A DNA stretch of 64,000 nucleotides, taken from contig NC_064831.1 of assembly GCF_024166365.1 (NCBI RefSeq), positions 84,518,268 through 84,582,267 on the forward strand, given 5' to 3'. Positions 1-11,253 of the stretch are shown here, one piece after another; positions within the stretch are counted from its first letter, which is position 1, and each line of letters starts with the position of its first letter. Position numbers and translations under genes: made by a program. Under the pieces are notes generated by a model that had not been told where the DNA came from, did not search any database, and saw only the letters and a list, made by a program, of their open reading frames with translations. This DNA comes from Elephas maximus indicus (taxonomy: Eukaryota; Chordata; Mammalia; Proboscidea; Elephantidae).

Positions 1-763
1 ACCTAACCTCTGCTTTCATCTTCACATCACCCGCTCCTCTGTGTCTATGTATATCTTCCCTTCTACTTATGACGACACCTGACATGGGATCTGGACCCAC
101 CCTAAATCCAGGGAGATCTAATCTTGAGAGCTTTGACAGAACTATATCTGCAAAGACTTTTTCCAAATATGGTTCCAAGATTTAGGGCATCAATCAACGT
201 ATCTTTTGGAAGCCATCATTATATCTTTTTGAGGTCACCATTAAACTCATGAAAGAAGTCTTTCAGATTACTTGGTTACTTGCTTTAAATATCCATGAAA
301 ACCTCATAAACCCAGTGCATCGAGTATACTCTTAATTGTACGTGGTACAAGGTGGAACAACTTGTCCCTTACATTGGAGAAAATATCCCAACATGCCTCT
401 GAGCATGAAATTGCAGACTTTTATGTTTTTATAGAATTTCTCTCCCATCCCATAGCATACATGAGTTTTACCAAAGCCAGTGAACTTCCTTCTCTTCATA
501 TCCTAGCAGCTCCTGTCATTACTGTATTTGTCCCTGTGTGATGTCTTACGGGTAAGGGATACAGTCTTGTCTCTGTAGCTTAAATTATGGCATGAAGCCA
601 AACATAGTTATACCTCAGTTGAAATAATTCAGCAATAAAGTCGTGATTATATATTGCTGTCCAAGTCAGGTAAAAAGAACTGTATTCTGGTTGATCAATA
701 GGGGGAACTTTATTGATTTTCTCCTTGAAATAGATCACATACAAATAATAAATAAATATGTAA
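1..763. other. Unassigned sequence, possible ancient repeat near its start
   Basis: No coding feature is supported. Bases about 60-180 resemble the end of a widespread eutherian repeat with a 'cccaccctaa' step followed by 'atctgcaaagac', but the match is loose and I cannot name the family. The rest is AT-rich and open only in short random frames. Confidence 0.3.
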
Positions 764-773
764 TGCAATACCT

Positions 774-975
774 ATACCACTTGCCGTCTAGTCGATTCCA
801 ATTCATGGAGACCTCGTGTGTCAGGGCAGAACTGTGCTCCTTAGGGTTTTCAATGGCTAATTTTCTGAAAGTAGATTGCCAAACATTTAATCTAAGGCAC
901 AATCTGGGTGGACTTGCGCCTCCAACTTCAGTTAGCAGCTGAACACATTAATCGTTTGCACCACCCAGGGACTCC
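774..975 (-). mobile_element. tRNA-headed AfroSINE, first of a doublet
   Basis: Read on the minus strand this is a complete SINE of body type B: a tRNA-related head (RC of 'caccacccagggactcc'), an RTE-like middle, and the tail 'gaattggaatcgactagacg'. It is bounded by TGCAATACCT (764-773) and TGAAATACCT (976-985), a 10-base target-site duplication with one mismatch. Body type B carries the segment normally reading 'ggtctacttctgaaaaatc', here decayed. Confidence 0.85.
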
Positions 976-985
976 TGAAATACCT

Positions 986-1195
986 ACGTTGCTTGTTGCT
1001 GTCGAGTTGATTCTGACTCCTGGCAACCCACGTGTGCAGAGTAGAACTGCTCCATAGGGTTTTCAAGGGCGTGACCTTTCAGGCGCTGATCACCAGGCCT
1101 CCAGGCCTGTCTTCCAAAGCACCTCTAGGTGAGTTCAAACTTTCAGACTTTCAGCTACTAGTTGAACACTTAGCCATTTGTGCCACGCAGTGACT
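986..1195 (-). mobile_element. tRNA-headed AfroSINE, second of a doublet
   Basis: This is a second minus-strand SINE of the same general type, immediately beyond the first. Its 3' tail is the RC of 'gttgctgtcgagttgattct' and its head ends near 'gccacgcagtgactt'. The flanks are TGAAATACCT (976-985) and a third near copy TGTAATACCC (1196-1205), so both SINEs probably used the same target. Confidence 0.8.
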
Positions 1196-1801
1196 TGTAA
1201 TACCCATAAAAAAAAAAAAATACCCACAGCTACCATTAAAAGAGCTATACAAAGACACTATAAGAAAAATTCTAAAAACTGTTCAAATTATGCACAAGGA
1301 GTCAGGAAGAAGAAAACAGAAAACAAATAATAAAATGGCAAGGCTGTTGTCATTGTTGTTAGGTGCCATCCAGTCGATTCTGATTCACAGTGACCCTATG
1401 CACGAGAGAACAAAACACTGTCCTGTTCTGCGCCATCCTAACAATTCTTGCTATGCTTAAGCCTGTTGTTGCAGCCACTATGTCAATCCATCTTGAGGGT
1501 CTTCCTCTTTTTCATTGACCCTCTACTTCACCAAGCGTGATGTCCTTCTCCAGGGACTGATCTGAAAACATGTCCAAAGTATGTGAGGCATAGTCTCGCC
1601 ATTCTTGCTTCTAAGGACCTTTCTGCTTGTATGTCTTTCGAGACAGATTTGTTCGTTCTTTTGGCAGTTCATGGTATATTCAAAATTCTTCGCCAACATC
1701 ACAATTCAGAGGTATTAATTCTTTGGTCTTCCTAATTCATCATCCAGCTTTCACATGCATATGTGGTGATTGAAAACACCATGGCTTGGGTCAAGTGCAC
1801 C

Positions 1802-2335
1802 TTAGTCTCCAAGGTGACATCTTTCTTTCAACACTTTAAAGAGATCTTTTGCAGCAGATTTGCCCAATGCAATGCCTCTTTTGGTTTCTTGATTGCTGCT
1901 TCCATGGGCATGGATCATGGATTCAAGTAAAAGGAAATCCTTTACAACTTCAAACTTTTCTGCATTTATCATGATGTTGCTCGTTTGTCCACTGGTGAGG
2001 ACTTTTGTTTTCTTTATGTTGAAGTGTATTCCATACTGTAGGCTATGGTCTTTTATTTTCTTCAGTAAGTGCTTCAAGTCCTTTTCACTTTCAGCAAGCA
2101 AGATTGTGTCATCTGCGTAACACAGGTTGTTAATGAGTCTTTGTCCAATCCTGATGCCTTGTTCTTCTTCATATAGTCCAGATCCTCGGATTATTTGCTC
2201 AGCATACAGATTGAATAGGAATGGTAAAAAGATACAACCATGATGCACACCTTTCCTGACTTTAAACCAATCAGTATCCCCTTGTTCTGTAAAAATGACT
2301 GCCTCTTGATCTATGTACAGGTTCCTCACGAGCAC
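1802..2335 (-). pseudogene. RTE reverse transcriptase palm fragment, catalytic YADD kept
   Basis: This 177-codon open segment is the best preserved coding piece of the minus-strand RTE copy. It contains 'FLFNLYAEQIIRG' (RT motif before the active site), then YADD at residues 73-76 (bases 2108-2119, minus strand), then 'DHSLQYGIHFNIKKTKVL'. YADD is the metal-binding catalytic motif of reverse transcriptases. The usual 'RQGC' motif upstream reads HHGC here, a change at a normally conserved spot. The first methionine is internal to the original polyprotein, so this is a fragment of a dead gene and not a gene with its own start. Confidence 0.88.
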
Positions 2336-3852
2336 AATTAAGTGTTCCGGAATTGCCGTTCTTCAAAATGTTATCCATAATTTGTTATGATCCACATGGT
2401 TGAATGCCTCTGCATAGTCAATAAAACACAGGTAAACATCTTTCCTGTATTCTCTGCTTTCAGCCAGGATTCATCTGACATCAGCAACGATAGCCCTCAT
2501 TCCATGTCCTCTACTGAATCCGGCATGAATTTTCGGCAGTTCCCTGTCGATGTACCGCTGCAACCACTTCTGAATGATCTTCAGCATGATTTTACTTGCA
2601 TGTGATATTTTTTTTTCAGTGATATTAATTATATTGCTAAATAATTTCCACATTTGGCTTAATCACCTTTCTTTGGAATAGGCATAAATATGGATCTCTT
2701 CCAGTTGGTTGGCCGCATAGCTCTCTCCCAAATTTCTTGGCACAGACCAGTGAGCACTTTCAGGGCTGCATGGGTATGTCAAAACATCTCAGTTGATATT
2801 CCCTCAATTCCTGGAGCCTTATTTTTCACCATTCCCTTCCGTGTGGCTTGGACTTCTTTCAGTGCCATCAGTTTCTGATCATATGCTACCTCCCGAAATG
2901 GTTGAACATTGACCAATTCTTTTTGGTATAGTAACTCTGTATTCCTTCCATCTTCTTTTGTTGCTTCCTGCATTGTTCAATATTTTTCCTGTAGAATCCT
3001 TCAATATTGCATCTTGAGGCTTGATTTTTTTTCTTCAATTCTTTCAGCTTGAGAAATGCAGAGCATATTCTTCCATTTTGGTTTTCTCTCTCCAGGTCTT
3101 GGTACGTGTCATTATAATACTTAACTTCATCTTCTCAAGCTATCCTTTGAAATCTTCTGTTCAGCTTTTTTACTTTTTCATTTCTTCCTTTCACTTTAGC
3201 TACTCAACATTCAAGAGCAAGTTTCAGAGTCTCTTCTGACATCCATTTTGGTCTTTTGTTTGTTTCCTGTCTTTTCAATGACCTCTTACTTTCTTCATGT
3301 ATGATATCCTTTATGCCATTCCACAATTTGTCTGGTCTTCGGTCATTAGTGTTCGATGCGGTCAAATCTATTCTTGAGATGTTCTCTAAATTCAGGTGGG
3401 ACATACTCAAGGTCGTACTGTGGCTTTTGTGGCCTTGTTCTCGTTTTCTTCAGTTTCAACTTGAACTTGCACAGGAGCAATTGATGGTCTGTTCCACAGT
3501 CAGCCCCTGGTCTTGTTCTGACTGATGATCTTGAGCTTTTCCATTGTCTCTTTCCACAGTCAATTTGATTGCTGTGTATTCCATCTGGCAAGGTCCATAT
3601 GTATAGTCACCGTTTATGTTGGTGAAGAAAGGTATTTGCAATGAAGAAGTCGCTGGTCTTGCAAAATCCTATCGTTCGATCTCTGGCATCATTTCTATCA
3701 CCAAGGCCGTATTTTCCAATTACCACTTCTTCTTCTTTGTTTCCAACTTGCGCATTCCAATCACCAGTAATTATCAATGCATACTGATTGCACGTTCGAT
3801 CAATTTCAGACTGCAGAAGTTGATGAAAATCTTCAATTTCTTCAACTTTGGC

Positions 3853-4044
3853 CTAAGTGATTGGTGTGTAAATTTGAATAATTGTTGTATTAACTGGTCT
3901 TCCTTGCAGGTGTATGGATATTATCCTATCACTGACAGAGTTGTATTTCAGGATAGATCTTGAAATGTTCTTTTTGACAATAAATGCAATGCCATCGCTT
4001 TTCAAGTTGTTGTTCCCAGCATAGTAGACCATATGATAGTCCAA
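3853..4044 (-). pseudogene. RTE endonuclease fragment
   Basis: This 63-codon piece encodes part of the APE-like endonuclease that nicks target DNA for the RTE element. It reads 'KNISRSILKYNSVSDRIISI', matching the corresponding piece of the plus-strand copy near 20810. The frame is lost on both sides. It follows directly from the 5' untranslated part of the element and precedes the linker and RT pieces. Confidence 0.8.
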
Positions 4045-4589
4045 TTCAAAATAGCCAATACTAGTTCATTTCAGCTCTCTAATGCTTAAGATATCAATGT
4101 CTATGTGTTCCATTTCACTTTTGATGATTTCCAATTTTCCCAGATTTGTACTTTGTACGTTCCATGTTCTGACTCTTAATGGATGTTTGCAGCTGTTTCT
4201 TCTCATTCTGAGTCAAGGAACATCAGCAAATGAAGGTCTTAAAAGCTCGACTCCATCCATATCATTAAGGTCAACTCTACTTTGAGAAGGCAGCTCTTCC
4301 CCAGTCATACTTTGAGTGCCTTCCAACCTGAGGGGCTCATCTTCCGGCACTATATGAGACAATGTTCTGCTGCTATTCATAAGGTTTCCACTGGCTAATG
4401 CTTTTCATAAGTAGACTGCCAGGTCTTTCTTCCTAGTCTGTCTCAGTCCAGAAGTTCAGCCGAAACCTGTCCTCCACGGGTGACCCTGCTGGTGTTTGAA
4501 TACCAATGGCATGCTTCCAGCACGACAGCAACACTTAAGCCCCCACAGCATGACAAACTGACAGACACGTGGGGGATGGCAAGGTTAAA

Positions 4590-4960
4590 CCCTAGCATAA
4601 CAATAATTACATCAAATATATGTGGTCTAAATATACCAATTAAAAAAGAGTTTGGCAGAGAGGAACAAATACCATAACTATACGTGGTCTATAGAAACTT
4701 AGTTCAAATATGATACAGGCAAGTAAAAGTAAAAGCATATGAAAAGATATAGGCACGCAATCAGAACAAGGCAAGTGTGGCTATGCTAATACCAGACGAA
4801 GTGACTCCAAAGAAAAGAAGATTACCAGAGTCAGAAAGGAACAGTATATAATAATAGAAGGGTCAATCAACCAAGAAGACGTAGCAGTTCTAAATGGGTA
4901 TGCGCCAAATGACAGATTTGCAAAATATGTGAAAGAAAAACAGATAAAACTGAAAAGAAA
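4590..4960 (+). mobile_element. L1 LINE ORF2 5'-part fragment
   Basis: The sequence follows the start of L1 ORF2: 'tgtggtctaaatataccaat' near the endonuclease start, then a stretch like 'ggctatgctaataccagacg' and 'caaccaagaagacgtagcag'. Stops and gaps break every frame. It abuts the 5' end of the minus-strand RTE element, which probably inserted next to or into it. Which L1 subfamily it belongs to cannot be said from this piece. Confidence 0.65.
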
Positions 4961-5747
4961 AACATTTCAACGCTGTCTCTCAATCTTAGACTCTCAGGAC
5001 AACTCTGTGAGGTGTTTGGCATTATAGTACTGTTTGGAAGATAAGACCCTGAAGCTCAGGTGTTAAGGACTTGTCCCACCCAGGTAACAATGGGAGGTGC
5101 CAGTTTTATGACTCTAAATGCCACAATATTCTGCCTATTCTTTGCAGCCCTGCAGTGTCACAGCCTTCCTGAAAGTGCAGAAATCATGGTTCTGAGGACT
5201 CCTGTAATTCCTAAATTTGCACTCTAAAGGCCCATGCAGGAACTGGCTGAAGCTGGCAAGAAAATAGCCAACTAGCAGTGTCTGAGGTTGCTTTTCCTCT
5301 GTATTATCTGAGTCCCTGAAGATTCTCTCTTTGTTTATCCACTGAAGTTCAGCAGACTCTCTGGGGCTCCCTCTAACATGGAACAATAATAATTAGTCCA
5401 AGAATGAGAATTCTATTACAACTTCACTTTCACCTCCTGAGATGTGCAGGCACCTTGCCAACACTGTTTGTTGCTGAGCCTGAAGATGAGGCCAACAGTG
5501 GGAGGAAGTGGGAAATCCCTGTATGGAAGCAGATGTAGGAAAGGAAAAGTACAATCTGGTTCTTTTTCCTTGTACATGCATGGTATTTTGGGATTTACAA
5601 AATGCTTTTGTAATGTATACTTTTATGCTGATAGATATAAGCCTGACCAAGGCAATGTTTAAAGGGGGATGATTCTTATCATGTTTACCATGCTCTAGGA
5701 CCCAGAACTTGACTGTAAAGGACAAATAGAACCCAGCTAATTGTTTA
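4961..5747. other. Unassigned, with weak MIR-like patch
   Basis: Bases about 5020-5090 ('agaccctgaagctcaggtgt' and 'cttgtcccacccaggtaac') weakly resemble a MIR read on the minus strand. A 158-codon minus-strand open frame (5869-5393) crosses this area but has no family resemblance and runs into repeat sequence. Confidence 0.25.
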
Positions 5748-5860
5748 ACATGACCAACTTCCCCAGTTTGCCCTGAAATGAGGGGCTTCACGGGACACGG
5801 GGCTTTAGAGCTAAAACTGGGAAAATCTTGAGCAAATAGAGAGCTGGCCAACCAATTTAA
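5748..5860. mobile_element. hAT-like nonautonomous DNA transposon remnant
   Basis: The segment has a partly palindromic layout: 'ccccagtttgccctgaaatg' at one end and 'aaaactgggaaaatcttgag' at the other. It resembles old eutherian hAT MITEs in which 'cccagttttagc' and 'gggcaaac' blocks recur. The exact family needs a library search. Confidence 0.4.
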
Positions 5861-5881
5861 TAAAGACACCCATCTATACCA

Positions 5882-6082
5882 AGAGTTGCCAAACTGGCCT
5901 CAAGCCAAATGTAGCCCACCACTTGTAAAGAAAGTTTTATTGGAATACAGCCGTGACCATTCATTTACATATTGTCTATAGTTGATTTCATGCAAACAGA
6001 GTTGAATAGTTAAGACATAGATCATGTGACCCTCGAAGCTGAGCCTTCTGATACTTCCCAGAAAAGTTTGCCCACTCTTCAT
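5882..6082. mobile_element. hAT-type MITE with imperfect terminal inverted repeats
   Basis: The ends are inverted copies: AGAGTTGCCAAACTGG on the left, and AGAGTGGGCAAACTTTTCTG when the right end is read on the minus strand. The interior carries 'aagaaagttttattggaata' and 'agccgtgaccattcatttac', as in an abundant old eutherian MITE with a '(g)ccaataaaacttt' core. It encodes nothing. Confidence 0.6.
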
Positions 6083-6257
6083 CTATACCTCGCCTGGAGG
6101 ACATCTTCAAGGCAAGCTGTGCAAAGACAACTGAAGGGTTCATGGAGGATGGCTGAGCCCATATTCTGAACTAAGAACCACACATATTTCACTATATAAC
6201 TGCACCCATAAATGGTTTTACATGGTATAGTTCTGATGTAAATATCCATTTACTCCT

Positions 6258-6352
6258 AAAAAAAAAAAAAAAAGATAACCCTTAAATAGGAAGACCAAGA
6301 GAATAGTTGCTGCTCTTATCCTACTTGAAATTCTCCTTTTTTTTTTTTTTTC
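6258..6352. repeat. poly-A tract then poly-T tract
   Basis: A run of A near 6258-6274 and a run of T near 6337-6352 face each other about 60 bases apart. They could pair as a short hairpin, but each is simply low-complexity sequence. Confidence 0.6.
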
Positions 6353-6514
6353 ATCTAGGATTTGATACAAGATTTAGCTTCCCCCATCAGACTATGTTGT
6401 GGAGCTGTAGAACCTGTCAATGCTGAAAGTCTTCTCTAAGTATCACATTTTTAATCTATGTATTTCTAAGGATGACTGTTTTCCATACCTGTTCCTGCTA
6501 CAAAAATTGTCACC

Positions 6515-6735
6515 TCCTTTGTATGGGTTCTGGGATCAGGGTTTAGTTCAAAACCTAGCTCTCCCACTGACTGCATGGGGTCTTGGGTAGGTTAAACCTC
6601 TTTGGGCCTCAGTTTTCTCACCTATTAAATGCAGATAATGTTAATACCTACCTCATAGGTTACTATGATAGGTTATGTGAATTAAAGCACAGTGCCTCGT
6701 ATCATAAGCATGTAATACATTTAACCTGCTATTAT
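6515..6735 (+). mobile_element. MIR SINE
   Basis: The order of landmarks matches the MIR core and 3' part: 'ctctcccactgactgcatgg', 'tgggcctcagttttctcacc', 'aatgttaatacctacctcat', then 'cacagtgcctcgtatcataa'. MIR is an ancient tRNA-headed SINE present in all therian mammals. Confidence 0.88.
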
Positions 6736-6864
6736 TAACATCAGTATAACTCTTGGAATATTTACTTGGTCAATTATTCTGGGCTTTCTCTTCTTTCTTG
6801 ATGTACAAACTTAAATGATGTAACTATTACGTTTTTGTAATGTAACATGTTTGTAGTGGATCAG

Positions 6865-7033
6865 TGAACAAGGGAAACTCTCTGCGAGATGGATTGATAT
6901 GGGGGCCACAACAGCGGGTTCAAACTTATCAATGATCCTGAGGATGGCACAGAAAAGGTAACGTCTCATTATGTTAAATATCAGGTCTCCATGAGTCAGA
7001 GTCGACTTCAAGGCAAGTAACAACAACAACCTA
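6865..7033 (+). mobile_element. RTE LINE 3' end, truncated
   Basis: Starting at 'gcgagatggattgatatggg', the copy follows the last 170 bases of the RTE element ('ctgaggatggcacag', 'tccatgagtcagagtcgact') and ends in (CAA)n at 7019-7030. This is the common 5'-truncated form made when reverse transcription stops early. Confidence 0.75.
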
Positions 7034-7149
7034 CTAGGAAGAAACATGGATACAGTGGTAATGGCTTTTCTACAGGCCTTTCCCAGTAGCATTTTCTCAG
7101 GGACATTTACATTTAACCACTTGGAAGCCACTTTTGTGGGTTACCCTTA

Positions 7150-7320
7150 TATGTAGTCTCCACATGTCATTCCACTTCATTCATCTCAACAACTCAAGGA
7201 GAAAGGCAGAAATGGCCATAAACTTTGGATTCCGCCATTGCACAGAGTCACTCAAAGATGTTAAGTCATCCACCCAATGTCCGTGGTTAGTAAGTGGTGT
7301 TGTTAGCAACCGAGGCTTCC
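7150..7320 (-). mobile_element. Possible MIR fragment
   Basis: The run 'gatgttaagtcatccaccca' followed by 'ggttagtaagtggtg' resembles the MIR minus strand ('ggttaagtaacttgcccaag', 'ctagtaagtggc'). Many mismatches keep confidence low. Confidence 0.4.
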
Positions 7321-7449
7321 TCTTTTTTTTCCTCTAAGTCCGATTTTCCTAGTTATAATTTATTGTCTCCTTTGTCTTTCAGAAGAACCCCTGAAGCAGC
7401 CACTAAACAATAAGTATTATGTGGTTTGAAATATTGCCCAAAACGTCTT

Positions 7450-8770
7450 TAATCCTAGAGAAATAAGAGCCTTTACACGAACAGATATACGCACATCCAT
7501 GTTTACTGCATCACTGTTTACAATAGCAAAAAGACGGAAGCAACCAAGGTGCCCATTAACGGATGAATGGATAAATAAATTATGGTATATTCACACAATG
7601 GAATACTACACATCGATAAAGAACAGTGAGGAATCTGTGAAACATTTCATAACATGGAGGAACCTGGAAGGCATAATGCTGAGTGAAATTAGTCAGTTGC
7701 AAAAGGACAAATATTGTATAAGACCACTATTATAAGAACTTGAGGAATAGTTTAAACTGAAAAGAAAACATTCTTTTGTGATTACGAGAGGAGGGAGGGA
7801 AGGAGGGTGGGAGAAGGGTATTCACTAATTAGATAGTAGATAAGAACTACTTTAGGTGAAGTGAAAGACAACACACAATACAGGGGAGGTCAGCACACTT
7901 GGACTAAACCAAAAGCAAAGAAGTTTCCTGAATAAACTGAATGCTTCGAAGGCCAGTGTACCAGGGGCAGTGGTTTGGGGACCATGATTTCAGGGGACAT
8001 CTAAGTTAATTGGCATAATAAAATCTATTAAGAAAACATTCTGCATTCCACTTTGAAGAGTGGCATCTGGGGTCTTAAACGCTAGCAAGCAACCATCTAA
8101 GATGCATCAATTGGTCTCAACTCACCTGGATCAAAGGAGAAAGAAGAACACCAAGGACACAAGGTAATTATGAGCCTAAGAGACAGAAAGGGTCACATGA
8201 ACCAGAGACTACATCATCCTGAGACCAGAAGAACTAGATGGTGCCTGGCCACCACCGATGACTGCCCTGACAGGTAACACAACAGAGAACCCCTGAGGGA
8301 GCAGGAGAACAGTGGGATGCAGACCCTAAATTCTCATAAAAAGACCAGACTTAATGGTCTGACTGAGACTGGAAGGAGCCAAGTGGTCATGGCCCCCAGA
8401 CCTTCTGTTGGCCCAGGACAGGAACCATTCCCAAAGCCAACTTTTCAGACAGGGATTGGACTGGACAATGGGTTGGAGAGGGATGCTGGTGAGGAGTGAG
8501 CTTCTTGGATCAGGTGGACACTTGAGACTATGTTGGCATCTCCTGCCTGGAGGGTAGATGAGAGGGTAGAGGGGGCTCGAAGCTGGCGAAATGGACACGA
8601 AAAGGGAGAATGGAGGGAGAGAGCAGGCTGTCTCATTAGGGGAAGAGTAATTGGGAGTATGTAGCAAGGTGTGTATAAGTTTTTATGTGAGAGACTGACT
8701 TGATTTGTAAAATTTCACTTAAAGTACAATAAAAGTTATATTAGAAAAATAAAAAGAGTAAAAAAAAAAT
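7450..8770 (+). mobile_element. L1 LINE 3' end: ORF2 tail plus long 3' UTR
   Basis: This is the 3' end of an L1 element, 5'-truncated. Bases 7499-7735 are the tail of ORF2, and the translated piece includes 'WINKLWYIHTMEYYTSIK', a hallmark of the ORF2 carboxyl end. About 1 kb of 3' UTR follows, with a polyadenylation signal AATAAA at 8728-8733 and an A-rich tail to 8770. The 3' UTR is closely matched by the copy at 30992-31830, so both came from the same young lineage. Enzyme function is lost because only the tail remains. Confidence 0.92.
8326..8667 (-). other. Antisense open frame inside the L1 3' UTR
   Basis: A 113-codon frame on the strand opposite the L1 is shared, with few differences, by the second copy (31674-31291). 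Both contain 'GRRCQHSLKCPPDPRSSLLT'. It has no known domain, and its conservation may reflect only the recent common origin of the two copies. I list it as an observation and do not call it a gene. Confidence 0.3.
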
Positions 8771-8777
8771 CTTTAAA

Positions 8778-8850
8778 CCAGTGGCCTCCAAGTCACCTCA
8801 AACTCATGGTGACCCCATTGAGACACTGTGTGTCATTGCAATGAGGCCAT
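8778..8850 (-). mobile_element. AfroSINE tail fragment
   Basis: The bases 'aactcatggtgaccccattg' match the 3' part of the local SINE on the minus strand. The rest has decayed or been lost. Confidence 0.4.
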
Positions 8851-10002
8851 ATGTTTGCCCAAGAGATGCCTCACACTTCAGCTCTGGCTAACTTAGCATA
8901 GCTTCTTCGCAGATAAATGGAAGTGTGTGTGTTTCTCCTGCTCTGTCCTGTGCAGAGGTCCAAGGCCATTTGATAGGGTTGGTGGCTTCCCTTGTCTTTT
9001 TCTGTTTGGAGAAGGGCATTGGCAGCAGAGGGAGCCAGCCAGGTCACTGACTCAAGGACAGTGGAGACTATCAAGAAGCAGACCAGAGGGCAATACCTAC
9101 AACCGGAAGCTCAGGGCCTTCACACTTGTGAGGAAACAGGCACACAAGATCCAAATTAATTCTTAGAAATTCTGAGAAATGACAGCAGAGAAATGCTAAT
9201 TTGTCATAAAGGACAACATCACTAGTGATATCGTGTGGATACCACACACCCCCTGATATAATGTGACATAACAGCACTTCACCTCCCTGGTACCTTTCCA
9301 AAAACTCTAAATCTATTCTAATCTTAAGGAACATGACAGGTCAATTCATGTTGGGTGACCTTCTACAGAACACTTAGCCAGGTCGTACTCCTCAAAACCA
9401 TCAAGATCACCAAAGCAAGGAAAGAACAAGAAACTGTCACAGATCAGAGGAGCTGGGGGTAGACATGACAACTAAGTGCTGTGTAGTTCCCTGGATAGGA
9501 TCCTGGAACAGAAAAAGGACATTAATGGAAAAAAACTGGTGAAATTCAAATAAAGTCTGGAGTTTGGTTGACAGTAATCTACCAATGTCAGTTTCTTAGT
9601 TGTGACAAATGTTCCACGGTATTATAAATGTAAACAATATAAGCCTCCACGTCCATTACAAGCAGGGCTGCACAGGGGAAAAGGTCACATAGAATATTTT
9701 TTTCTTAGCTCTTCTTGTGCAAACGCATATCCAATGTAACACATACCATACAGTTATTATTTTCACATTTGTTCCCCCTTCACACCTTGTTTTTCTTGTG
9801 AGGCAGTATCCCATAGGTGGAAAAGGAGTCTTTGGAATCATTAGAAAGGAATATAAATAAATCCCCGCTCTCCAACTTAATATCAGGATAACTTTGAACA
9901 GTGTAATACATTTCCCTAAGGCTGTTTTTAGCCATAAAATTAGATAATATTAACTATTCCTCCAAGGTGGGTGGGGGATTTCCTATTGTTTAGCACCAGC
10001 CT
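8851..10002. other. Unassigned sequence
   Basis: No repeat family or gene is recognised here. Several short frames of 60-90 codons are open on both strands, but none has a recognisable motif, and the composition is typical of old noncoding DNA. Confidence 0.3.
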
Positions 10003-10203
10003 AGCACCCATTGTCATCTAGTCGATTTCGACTCATTGCAATCCCATGTGTTATAGAAAAGAACTTTTCCGCAGGGCTTCCTTGGCTGTAACCTTTACAG
10101 AAACAGATCACCAGGCCTTTCTTCCATGGCACCACAAGTGGGTTCTAACCACCAAGCTTTATGTTAGTGGCCAGTTGCAAACCACTTGCACCAACCAGGG
10201 ACC
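10003..10203 (-). mobile_element. tRNA-headed AfroSINE, body type C
   Basis: On the minus strand the copy reads from the head ('ggtccctggttggtgcaagt') through a middle with 'gaagaaaggcctggtgatct' and 'tctgtaaaggttacagccaa' to the RTE-like tail. This middle joins parts of the B and L body types, so I call it type C. Confidence 0.8.
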
Positions 10204-11057
10204 TTGTGCCAGCATATTGGCACACAATAAATGTTAACACTTTTTTTTCATTAAGGTGTAGAGAAGAACTTGTGTTTCCATGGAAACCTATGTATTGTCT
10301 ACAGCACATGCTTCCAGGTTATCTGATGCTAACCTTTCACTGCTTTTGGACTGAATTTTATAGTTTTGTAAATTTTAAGTAATAGCCATGCCACATGAAT
10401 CCTGTCTATGGATATGTAAATTAGCTCTGTCCAGCAGAGGGATAGCCTTCCCTGCCACTCCATGGATAGGGCAATTTTTATTCATTTGAAAATTCAATTC
10501 AATGTTCTTTAACTCTGTATAAATTTATGTGTCTTTGAAATTCACTTTGAAGTGACGATAACATCTTTGTGGTTTCCTCATGAATAATGTTAAATAAAAT
10601 CTCTAACATGCACTCATTTTCATCCATTTTTCCTTATGCCTATTCTGATATTTGAAGCGTAGTAAATGTTCATCCAATCAAATTGCTGCTGGGTTTCAAG
10701 GATGTAGGCAGTTAGAAGAAAGAAGTCTTGCAACCTGACGTGAAATTCAACAAAGACCCTGGGCTGCCTATTTAAGATCTTGATGTACGAAGGTTCCGTG
10801 TCAAGCCCTCAGGATTTTCCTGTGGGAGGCAGCTGTGGCCTTATCCATTAGGGCCCAGTGCCTGGCAGCACTGCCAGCCACTCGCTTTGGAGGAAATACA
10901 ACTACTTGGTGGCTACACAGCCCGAAGCAATCATTGCCGCTTACAGGATGCTGAGGAAACTCTAAGTGCACAAGGTTTACCATTAGCAATACTAATGCTT
11001 TAATGCATGCTTGCTAACTCCCCCAAATTGTCAGAGTTTATGTTATTGCCAAAGGTC
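10204..11057. other. Unassigned sequence
   Basis: No repeat or gene is recognised. The stretch 10740-10990 is richer in G and C than its surroundings and holds a 62-codon minus-strand frame without motifs. Confidence 0.3.
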
Positions 11058-11150
11058 TTCTGTGAAGTGCTTAAAACCACAGATTTGAGATTCACACCAA
11101 TCTTGGTTCGACTCCTAGCGTTTACTGGCTACATGACCTTGGAGTTCGGG
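11058..11150 (+). mobile_element. MIR SINE, 5' part
   Basis: The order 'cacagatttgagattcacac', 'ggttcgactcctagcgttta' and 'ctggctacatgaccttgg' corresponds to the tRNA-related head and start of the core of MIR. The B box (GGTTCGACTCC) is still readable. Confidence 0.7.
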
Positions 11151-11253
11151 TAGGGTTATTTTCACGGAATAAGCACACAGTAGCTTTGAATAGGGTGGTA
11201 CGGTGATGGTTCAATCGTAGAATTCTCACAGCCCATGCAGGAATTGTAGTTGT

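Larger units (their letters stand above)
1337..4577 (-). mobile_element. RTE/BovB-type LINE, almost full length, degenerate
   Basis: This is a non-LTR retrotransposon encoding one polyprotein with an APE-type endonuclease followed by reverse transcriptase. On the minus strand the 5' end is near 4577 (RC of 'tgacaaactgacagacacgt') and the 3' end near 1337 ('ttgttaggtgcc' on the plus strand). Along the minus strand I can follow an endonuclease fragment (4044-3853), a linker with 'NDRRPDKLWNGIKDIIHEES' (3410-3204), RT fingers with 'LQRYIDRELPKIHAGF' (2653-2471) and the RT palm (2335-1802). Frameshifts separate them, so the copy cannot make the full protein. At about 3.24 kb it is close to full length for this clade, whose members are often 5'-truncated. 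A plus-strand sister copy lies at 20284-23472. The family name RTE is firm; the subfamily is not. Confidence 0.92.

Noticed and set aside
5393-5869. 158-codon minus-strand frame
   Set aside because: It runs from a hAT-like repeat into unassigned sequence, with no motif and no codon signature of a gene.
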